NCBI GenBank assembly: GCA_000499405.2
Contig: HG738136.1
Span: forward strand, 2,272,646 to 2,336,645
Origin: Onchocerca volvulus
Taxonomy: Eukaryota > Nematoda > Chromadorea > Rhabditida > Onchocercidae
Direction: 5' to 3'
Length of the DNA: 64,000 nt
Numbering within the stretch: the first letter of the stretch is position 1; each line of letters begins with the position of its first letter. Shown piece by piece: positions 39,075-47,699 of this stretch. A program made the translations under genes and the position numbers. The notes beneath the pieces were generated by a model that was not told where the DNA came from, did no database searches, and saw only the letters and a list, made by a program, of their open reading frames with translations.

Positions 39075-42000
39075 GAAGCAATAAAAAATATATTGATGCA
39101 TCTGCTTTTTAGTATCTATAAAATCGGCAAATCTTTAGATACGATTACGATTACCATTCATTTCCTATTCTAGGATATCATTTTTCACGTTCAACAGTCA
39201 TTTCCTTTTCACGTTTCCTACGATTTCTTCCGATTTTTTCTCTTTTTTCAAATGCAATGCATTTTATATGAGATCAAATTTCAACTTATTTCGAGAAAGA
39301 ACAAAAATTAAGTTTTTCAGGAAATAAGTTCTTTAGCTTTAGCTTGATTAAGGCGGCATATATATTAAGTTTTTTTATTGTTAGATTGTTAGGGAAGATT
39401 ATGGTTATTTGTATCATTTCCGCAATAAATCTCTCTTTATCTTCCATATACTTCAAATTTACCTCTCTCTCTCTCTTTCTTTCGCCCTCTCTTTCCCCCT
39501 TTCTTGCAACTTCTTACATTATTCTCTTTTTAAGATAACTGCTATTAAAGATTCTTGCATACTATTTCCTTTGATGATTTCTTTTTATTTTATGATCCAT
39601 ACTTCTTTTTTTTTTTTTTTTGAAGTATATCCTTCTTCTCATGTAATCTCTTTTCAGAAGAAATTTTATCACTAGGGATTTTTTAAGAGAGAATGAAGGA
39701 GTTAAAAAAAAAAATAAATAAATAAAAATAAATCAAATGAATTGAAAAATTGAAGAATTTATCAAAAGAAGTAAAATTATCGATAATTTAATAAATGTAA
39801 TAATGCAATTCACGAAGCAAAATTTGCAAAATATATTACCAAATTAATGCAGTCTAAAAATTTTTATAAATGAAGAATTTTTTTGAAAATAAATTGAAGA
39901 ATTTTTTTTTTTGGAAATAAATTATGAATAATTTAATAATTGACTGACTGTCAAATATCTTTACATATATCATTCAATTACAAGATCAAAAGTTCATCCT
40001 TGTTCTTAGAAATAGAATTCCAGAAAGACTTGAAATGTTTACATTTTTATGTAAACTAAATTGTAAATAAAGAATAATGCTAATCTTCTGATTTATATTT
40101 CTCTATCGTATTCAATTGGAAAAGAATTTTATCTCTTTGTTTAGCTTTGACTGATAAGCTAATGATAAGCAACGACAATTACTAATTACCTTCCAATTGG
40201 TGGAATCAGCAGAAATCTTGTTTTCTTCTGATTATTATTTCCTCTTCGGCTCTTTTTAATCAGTCTTTCAGTTAATAGCCTAATATTTGAATTAGATTGA
40301 AGATGAAAAAGTAGTCCGAAAGATTGGACAGGAATAAAAGTTTAGCATGAAAGTGATTGATTTTTCGAAAATAAATACGTGCAAATTCTCATATCTTAAG
40401 TTCCACTAAAAAATTTCACGTAGAATTAATGATGATAAAAAAAAAAAAAAATGGTAAAGATAATTTCGATATTTCAAGTAATGTTTTAAGTTCATTGATT
40501 TGATTTTATTAATATAATTGTATATAATACAGAAGAATGAAAGAGAAGATGAAAAGAAATTTTCAAGCAAAATTTATTTTCGAAATTATTCCTTCATTCA
40601 TTCATTCATCCATCATATATTCTTTCTCTTCATTTCCTGTCGATTATTAATTGCAACTTATCATAAATGCGCTTGAAATTCCTCTCTTTTCAACTATCAG
40701 GCATCTTTTCAATCGAGCTCGAAATATTTCTCTTGTCAACAGTCATGCAACTTCCACGTCGACGACATTAAATTTGTTGTTTCCTGAGATTGCTCATTAC
40801 GTTTAGAAATTTCTTCCTAAAGACTAACATTCTATTTTATGCGATACAACACAAATTCATTTATAATCTTGCTCTTTGAATCATCTTACATTTGTCATCT
40901 TCACTCTAATCTTATTATACAATTACAATTGAAACTAGATTATTTGAATATTAAAAAAGATTTTGAAAAGTGGAAGAAAGTGAAAATTTTAAAAATTTCA
41001 CGGTCATTATTGTACAGTTGAAACTGGATTATTTTTAATATCAAATGAAATTTTGAAAATGAAGAAATTGAAAATTTAAATAATTTCAGAATAGTTATTA
41101 TGGAATTAAACTACTCAAATATTTAAAAAAAAAGTACAAATTAAAAAAAATGAAAATTTAAAACAATGGATGATTGTGCATAACAATTTTTAATTTGAAA
41201 TTAATCCAAAATATTAACATAGTGACAATGATTGATTGAAAAAATAAATTAAAAAAGAAAAAAAATGAAAAATCGTTTTTTTAATAAAGCGAATCTAATT
41301 TTTTGAGTTTTTTTCTTGAATCTTTTTTGAAAGAATAGAAATGAATTTTTAAATTTTCATGTTTTTAAAATAAAATTCTCAGTTCGAAATTTATAATAAC
41401 TCACCTGTTTTGAAGATTTGCAATTAAAATGAGTAATATTTTCAATTTTATTAGAATAATTTTAGTGCACCGCAGCATGTCAAGAAAATACGTTGGATAT
41501 GGAAGGATGTCAGAGAAATATTTGCAAAGTGAGACTATTAATTAATTAATTAAAAATTTCATTATTGCATTCGCAAATTTTATTCATAGTATGTCGAAAA
41601 AAATATTTAGAAAGTATGTTTGAATAATTGCTAAACTTATTGTTTAAGCTATAATTCTTGCAAATTTCATTTTATTTTTCATCTTTTTAAATAGAACTTT
41701 TATTTCGAAATTGATAATAATTAGGCTATTTCAAAGATTTATAATTAAAATGAATAGCCATTTTTACAGCATGTGAAAGAACCAGAAGCTTGCAAAAATT
41801 CCTGTATTTATTTCCATGAAATATACAAAAACAAGCCAGGAACTTGTCCCAACAGTACACATTTGGCTCCTTTTAATGTTTGTCCAGTTTAAATACAGTT
41901 TTTTTCTTCTATGTAAATTAGCCTAGTGGATGAGTGTATGAACTATTAAGAAAACTATTCAGCAAATTAAGAGCTAAAAAGTAATAATAAGCAAATAAAT

Positions 42001-45000
42001 TTGTGAATATTCAGCAAATGAATTATCCGGTTATCCGGTATTCAAGTAATTTCAGGAATGCACCGCATTGTGTCACTTAGATGGCGATTGTCCGGAAACG
42101 AAGAAATGTTGTATTGAAGGTTGTAGTCGAGAATGTTTGAAACCACGTGGAAAAGATTTGAATCTTTTACCTATTCCAACTGGTATAAGTGTTCAGGAAC
42201 GGAAACGAAAAAGGTACGAAATTTTATGAAACAAATTTGAAATATCTTATCAAAATAGTATGAAAACGATATATGAAAGATTCATTCAAATAATTAAAAC
42301 TATCCAAATTTGATTGTAATTGATATGCAAATAAAAAGATTGACAAGTAATTGATATACAAATAAGAAAATTGATAAGTAAATAAATGTTAATATAGACT
42401 ATCTTAATAGATCAGTAATTGTTCGATGGGTTATGCAACAGATGAGTCGTACTCAAATAAATTCAAATGCTAACTTATATGTGATACAATGGAGATGGAG
42501 TTTACATAAAGATGGTACATCAATGAGTGATTGGCAAACTATCGTTACTGTATGTTGAAAAGATTACCATAATTTTTCCTTTTTTTTTTCAAATATAACA
42601 GTAAGATAAGAAATACCAATGAAAGCGATCGTTACCGTATGTTAAAATATTATCGTAATTTTTCTTTTCTTTTTCAAATATTAGTAATACGATAAAGGAA
42701 TGCTAATATAAACGATCGTTACGTACCTTGAAAATATTGTCGTGATTTTATTCTTTCCTTTCAATTATAATAGTAAGATAAGGAAATATCAATACAAATG
42801 ATCGTTATTATATGTCGAAAATATTACAGTAATGTAAGATAAGGAAATGTTAATACAAATGATCATTACTGTACATTGAAAATTTTATTACAATTTTTCT
42901 TTTCGCCGCAACTTTTCCTTTCCCTTTAAATATGATAATAAGATAAGAAATATCAACGATTACTACTATATGCTGATAATATTATCGTAATTTTCCTGTT
43001 TTAAATATGATATAAAACAAGAAGAAATCAGTATGTATGACATTACCGTATATGAACGATCATTACTGTACATTGAAAATATTACTGCAATTTTTCCTTT
43101 CATTTTCAATAATGATAGTAATATGAGGAAATATCAATAATGCAATGATTTTTTAGATGATTACAGTTTATACAAGAAATATATGAAAAATTAGATCTTT
43201 CATCGTAATTTTTTACTTTTAAATGTAAAAATGATAGAAATAATTTCAGAGAAACAAAATGTATGCGATTTTGAAGCACTTACTTGCACCAGGTAGATAT
43301 TACATGTTTCGTGTAGCAGCTGTTAATACATACGGTAGTTCGGGATTTTCAAAAAGCAGTCAACCATTCAAACTTTCGAAAGGTATGCGAGAAGTTTCTA
43401 TCTAATTTATCTGTTTTATCTAATTATATTAAAAATGTTAGAATTTCCAAATTTAGAGCCTCGAGCACCAGGACAACCAATTGATTTGACATTGGATAGC
43501 TCAGAAATTGATGAAAGAAATTTCTGGAAGCAACGGATCAAATGGACTCCACCGGCATCCGAATTACCGATCAAAAATTACATTGTAAGTAGTATATCGT
43601 AATCGTTTTTTTTTTTCAAGTGGATTTTTATGACAGTTTGATAGCTATAAAAATACACTAGAGACGATGTCTTGTAATGCTGGAAAAATTTAAGTTTTCT
43701 TAAGTTTTTATCAAATTTCAAATTTATTCAATAAAAAAAAATGCTCTCTTAATTTCCTAATTTTCAATATATTCCAAACAATATCTTACTGATTTTTGAA
43801 ATCAAATTTGAAAGATTTAAGATGAAAAATTTCTTAACATTTTGGTATAGCTTTCATGGCAAAAATCAACATTACAACAAGCGATCGCATATGAGGAAAT
43901 GTTGAAACAACGACGATTGAATGTTGAAAAACAGGGGAAACGATCGACAGCAGATGACGATGATGATGAGATCGAGAATCAGGATAGTTTCGTGGAACGT
44001 GAACGGATGTCAGTTGTGGTACCCGCGTATCATACGTACGCTGATATCGATCAATTAGAGCTTGAATCTGTTTATTTAATTGAAGTTAGTCTTACTTGGG
44101 TATATATTTATTCAATGGCTCTAAAACGAAAAAGTAGAAAAATGGGAAGTAGTAGAGAAATAGGAAGGAAAAAATAGGGAAAAAAAGATAAAGAAAAATA
44201 GAAAAAGGAAAATTTTTATATTTTTTAAAATAAAAAAATTTTTCAAATATTTTATCATTGATAATATTATTGATAAATAATCGATTGCATTAGGACTATT
44301 CAGTGCAGTATAATATCATTGTTTGACCCCAAAAGACAGTAATGTAACAATTTACCGGAAAAGATTCTCAATGTCATACATCACTTATTCAGTTCAATTA
44401 ATTGCTAGTTCTTGACATTTTAAACCAGTTACGATATGGATCGTCATATTCCATATATTAACTATAATTTAATCGTTACTAAATTTTTGTATCGTAAAGT
44501 CATTCTGGGAGATTTTGCAACGTATTACATAAATAGATCTGTTCGCGGAAAAAATCTGATCGATTTGTAGTTCGAAATTGTAGACTGATTAGATTAGAAA
44601 TCGCTTCTTGCTATTGCGATCCCGTTAAGTAAGCAATAAGCTTTCTTGGGTAATACAATATTATATGCAATATTACACTGGTAAAGAGCAAATGAACAAT
44701 ATATGGTAAATATAAAAGATATCAACATTCGTCTGCTGCTGATTTGTCGCTCGTGTGTCGTTGAAATCGTTCTTGATTTTGGATTGGAACTGAATTGCTA
44801 CTGATACTGATGTTACTCTCGTGAAAACACAAAATATAGAACGAACTGATCCTGTTGAAGACGCTGATATAGAAAGGATTGCTCGTGTTGAAGATACCAA
44901 TGCAGTCGATACACTGATCTTGCTGCACCCAAAAGCTCCCTTTTATATAGATTTAAAGATTAAAGATCGACAATTCTCACAAACCTCAGTCTTTCTCACA

Positions 45001-47164
45001 TTTCTGACAGTTAACAACTCAGCATTTCAAACGATAAAGAATAAAAGCCTTTATGCTCAGATATAGATATATGATTCATTTACCTGAGAAATATTACAAA
45101 TTTTCCTTATATAGATTAATTCGATTATTTCATTTTATTTGTATTATAAATGTTTCGGTTTTACCAATAAGATCTACTTACTATGTAAATAGATCTATTT
45201 TATCTGTGAATCAAATATTGCAGATTTATGCTACAGTTGATTCGTCGGATGGTGAATTACACGGAGAAAAAGCAATACTTTATTTGAAAACTGGCGCAAT
45301 CAATGTTAATAAAGATACGCATATTGATAGTAGCACCATTAATGATAGCAGTTATATTACAACTACAACGATTCAATCTCGGGAATTTGAATTAGAATCT
45401 CGAAATGGGTTACGCGATGATGATGATGACGACTTATCTGATATCAGAGCAGATATCAAAGTGCTAACTTTGGATGTCAGAGCACCGTATTTCGATGATA
45501 ATAATTTGAAAACTGTTGTGAGTTGGTTTAGAAATGGCTTATGCAACGGAACAAGAGTTCAGTATACGATAAGGTCAGCTTTAGAAACGTTAATTAATTA
45601 GAAAATACTTCAATAATAAAGAATACAAAAAAAAAAAAATTGCGTTAGATAAACTTTGGAAATTCCTCAACAACATTTATTTTCGAGTAATTTTGAGGAA
45701 AATAAATAAATGAATAATTTTAAACTTCAATAATATTACTTTCAGATGGCGTTTGTTAATGTGTCAAACAAAAGATGATAAACACATTACTTATGATTTG
45801 GATTCATCGGGCGAAGACTGGGCACAAATGAAAGTTCAAGAATGTGTCGCAGTGTTGGAAGATCTTGATTTTGCATGCTCATATAATGTCGAACTTATCA
45901 ATATCACTACCAGACAGGTTGTTAAAATTTCGTATCATTTAAAATCCTAGAAAATTATTGATAATCATACTTCACTATACTTTATCTATTTCTGTTATGT
46001 GGAGTGATATTTCTCGATTTAGATTTTAGATTCTACATGGTCATTAGTACCACTACCATACAGGTTCATTAAAATTCATCATTATTTATGATTCTGATAA
46101 ATTATCAACAGCAAAAAGCTTTTTATTGCGTTTTTCTTGATTGACATTATATTTAGATTTTGCATGCTCATTAATAACCACTATCAAACAGATTAGAAAG
46201 TAGAGTAATATTTTTCGATTTAGATTTCTCATAATACTAAATTCCATTGTCGATTTAGACTGTCGCAAAAGCTCATTTCGAGACACAAAGTTGCGAAAAA
46301 ACTCCATCAACAATTCCTCTAACTTGCGATGATCAATCAATTTCTCAATTCTTCTCGTGTATCGTTAATTCGAGAAATAATTCGGTACAGTGTAATTGGA
46401 AAGATACGAATAGTACGGAAAAAAATGTTGGCTATCGAATTGTACTAAGTGGATCCGATCCTGAAGATAATCAAATAGTAATTATGCCACCACAAAGTAT
46501 CAAAGTTCAATTTGATAAATTGAAATTAGATCATGAATATCTTATTCATGTACAAACGATTACAAGTAATGGTCTTGGCAATACACTAACAACATCTTTT
46601 CGAATCAATCGGAACAAAACTTCAGAAAAGTTTTCATCAGTTTTTCCACCTGATTCTCGGAGGAATACTTTATCTCATATAAGCAATATAATTATGGATC
46701 ATAATGATCATCAAATATCACGAAATATTGATTTGCAATTAATTACGAAAGATGATGATGAATTTTTGTATAAAAATGAAAGATTTCCAGGTGCTACAAT
46801 CTTGGAATTACCATTAGAAAGCGTTTCTTCAAGTATGTTTACCCGGACAGCCTTATATTTCATTTGTATAGATAGATTGTTAAGGTATTTGTTTATTGTT
46901 AATATATTATAATACTGTATGAAATTGTATATTTAATAACAAATGTAACAAAGAAGAGAAGGATTATGCGAAAAAAGATTCGTAAAACTTAATGAATATG
47001 ATTCTTAGAACTTAATAATATGTAGCTGGGCTAAAATAATTTCTCCCAACTTATTTCTTCCTCAATTTTTCTTTAAAATTTTAGTTGCTATCAAGAATTT
47101 CCATGTTACTTCTCTTCAAATAGGAATTCATTTATGTTTTATTATTATATTTGTAATTTCGTAG
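22821..47164 (+). CDS. kal-1: Anosmin-1 homologue (KAL-1): WAP plus FN3 extracellular protein
   Basis: The product is a secreted or surface adhesion protein of the anosmin family, which in animals binds heparan sulfate and guides neurite branching and epithelial morphogenesis. Exons: 22821-22955, 34170-34244, 41466-41528, 41770-41877, 42056-42213, 42411-42549, 43250-43382, 43457-43584, 43851-44084, 45224-45573, 45746-45917, 46259-46832 and 47085-47164; phases all match and give 782 residues. In order: signal peptide (residues 1 to ~23), Cys-rich region with C32, C36, C62, C68, C71, C75, C85, C90, C99 and C103, then a WAP core from KPGTCP with C117, C129, C133, C139, C145, C146, C150 and C154. 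A polybasic ERKRKR (175-180) follows, then four FN3-like segments to ~720; acidic runs lie in residues ~335-350 and ~455. The exon 4 donor GTTTGT is chosen because it yields exactly eight WAP cysteines. Exon 13 is less certain: without it the frame ends at 46912 with another hydrophobic tail. Confidence 0.93.
23165..23312. repeat. ~72-bp tandem duplication in kal-1 intron 1
   Basis: Two adjacent units each contain AGTTCCAGTTTT, then a CCCAGTTCC-like step, then ATCATACAAATCCCAGTTAT or a one-base variant, then TAGT. They begin near 23168 and 23240. Confidence 0.8.
24255..24710. repeat. ~235-bp direct duplication with TACTGTA motifs
   Basis: Two copies start near 24258 and 24490. Each opens with GAAGTACTGTA-type motifs, passes a CAGTAAAAGT or TGTAAAAGT step, and closes with AAAAATCAATTAA, CCAA and TGATAA. 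Copies have diverged by substitutions and small indels. Two ORFs on the minus strand lie across it and are not taken as genes. Confidence 0.75.
28141..28262. repeat. 32-bp minisatellite, about four units
   Basis: Units start at 28173, 28205 and 28237 with GTTGATGAAGCATTCCGGTA followed by GAATTATTTCCA. A diverged partial unit precedes them. The two central copies are nearly identical, suggesting recent expansion. Confidence 0.9.
28640..29055. repeat. Degenerate ~150-bp repeats in kal-1 intron 1
   Basis: Three A+T-rich units beginning near 28650, 28780 and 28968 share the order GACTTTACTAAATAT-like core, then AAAAAGTAAAAAA, then TTTTTATTCAA, then AAATAT and TTAAAAA. High divergence and low complexity make the boundaries approximate. 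Confidence 0.5.
32765..33260. repeat. Nested tandem repeats in kal-1 intron 1
   Basis: A ~55-bp unit with ATTCATTAATATAA, then GAAGG, then GAAATC is repeated three times from 32765 to 32905. It is followed by two or three ~140-bp units carrying AATTAAAAAGTAAAGGGATC-like and TCATATTTT landmarks at about 32985 and 33130. Confidence 0.6.
36300..36690. repeat. Degenerate tandem repeat, three units of 110-150 bp
   Basis: Units near 36315, 36465 and 36578 share AAATTATTC, then a TTAATTC-like step, then TTTTCGATTCTTTGATAG, then CCATGAAATGTAAATC and TAACTGA followed by TGACAGGTAAGG. An ORF on the minus strand at 36391-36777 is largely translated repeat. Confidence 0.65.
37929..38808. repeat. ~125-bp tandem array, three units, split by an insertion
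   Basis: Units at about 37929-38049, 38567-38690 and 38691-38808 share GTAAGAATAAAT, then GAATATGA, then ATAATTTTGAT, then GAAATTACGAAAT, then TTATTTTGAAACATTTCAT and CAATAAT. The first and second units are separated by ~517 bases of unrelated DNA, described as a mobile element, whereas the second and third abut. Confidence 0.8.
38050..38566. mobile_element. Helentron/MITE-like non-autonomous element
   Basis: The insert opens with TCTATATAAATAAAAATGT at 38052-38070. Near its other end the complementary string ACATTTTTATTTATATAGA lies at 38497-38515, giving ~19-bp inverted termini. A near-perfect hairpin CCTGTCACACCTGTGACAGG lies at 38460-38479. An internal partial repeat of the 5' region starts at about 38336 (AATAAAAATGCAAATGTTCG). 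The insert ends near GGCCGGGTATA. It encodes nothing. Subterminal hairpin plus short inverted termini recall Helentron-type rolling-circle elements, but a TIR MITE is an alternative. A related fragment lies at 52602-52740. Confidence 0.55.
42541..43150 (+). repeat. ~87-bp tandem repeat of the exon 6/intron 6 junction of kal-1
   Basis: The unit begins with the last bases of exon 6 plus its donor (ATCGTTACT|GTATGTTGAAAA). It continues with ATTACCGTAATTTTTCC, a T-rich run and AGTAAGATAAGGAAATATCAA. Copies of the junction recur at 42627, 42713, 42800, 42861, about 42958 and 43058, with periods of 87, 86 and 87 and one deletion. The second copy keeps a usable-looking donor (GTTACCGTATGTTA). Only the first junction is needed for the reading frame. 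Confidence 0.85.
44085..45223 (+). other. kal-1 intron 9 with a non-repetitive, transposon-like block
   Basis: The intron contains a block at about 44340-45180 that is of higher sequence complexity than neighbouring introns. It includes TATAAAAG at 44711 and AATAAA at 45040. An 11-base perfect direct repeat TAAATAGATCT lies at 44530 and 45186. The two signals some 330 bases apart on the plus strand resemble a solo LTR, but no TG..CA ends with a matching target duplication could be fixed. ORFs on either strand in it show no domain. Confidence 0.35.
45860..46225 (+). repeat. Copies of the exon 11 end inside kal-1 intron 11
   Basis: Exon 11 closes with GATTTTGCATGCTCAT (45867-45882) followed by the stretch ending ACTACCAGACAG|GTTGTTAAAA. 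The intron carries a diverged copy at about 46021-46075 (CTACCATACAGGTTCATTAAAA) and another at 46156-46195 with the 16-mer exactly preserved and ending ATCAAACAGATTAG. A second marker, GAGTGATATTTCTCGATTTA, at about 46002 is echoed at 46203 in near-identical form. Confidence 0.8.
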
Positions 47165-47699
47165 TCATTTTCAGGGTATATCAAAGTTTTTTCTTTCCTT
47201 TTTTTTTTCAAGAAAAAAAGTTTTCTCGGTCCTTAAGCACTAGATGGACACGAAAATATGCAAAATGTTCCAAATTAATTTCAAAAATTATAAATTCTTG
47301 CTAATTTGTAAAGAGAAAAAAAAGAGACCGAGTAAATTATTAATTACTGTTTGTTAATTAGACTTCAGATTGTTTTTGTTAATTACAGTGATATGTATAT
47401 AGTCGATTTTTGATCGCGTTATTTTAATATTGTTATCATAATAATATCTGCATTAAAAGATCGAAACAACGAGATTTGAATATATCCTACAACGGATATA
47501 AAGCTTTAGCAATAAAACATCGAAAATACATATATTTATAAAGATAGAAATAAAATTTCGATAAAGGAATAAAGCATAAAAGGTAATTTTCATTATATAG
47601 CAATGAAAAAAAAAATGTAAAAGTATAAAAAACTTGAGAAAAATGAAAGAAAAGTGAGATTTGGGAAACTTTTGATAATTGACACACATTTGAATCAAT
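47165..47699. other. Convergent intergenic space between kal-1 and rop-1
   Basis: About 535 bases separate the stop codons of two genes that face each other. It holds the two 3' UTRs. A possible variant poly(A) signal ATTAAA for kal-1 lies near 47453. Two overlapping ORFs on the minus strand here are T-rich and not supported as coding. Confidence 0.5.

Larger units (their letters stand above)
34245..41465 (+). other. kal-1 intron 2 (7.2 kb)
   Basis: This lies between the two Cys-rich exons. No nested coding gene is supportable. It holds a degenerate tandem repeat at 36300-36690, a tandem array interrupted by a probable mobile element at 37929-38808, a CT-rich tract at 39463-39500, and a poly-A tract of about 30 at 39043-39072. 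Confidence 0.6.

Noticed and set aside
44821..45066. 81-codon plus-strand ORF in kal-1 intron 9
   Set aside because: It is not in phase with flanking exons, which splice cleanly around it; no recognisable domain.
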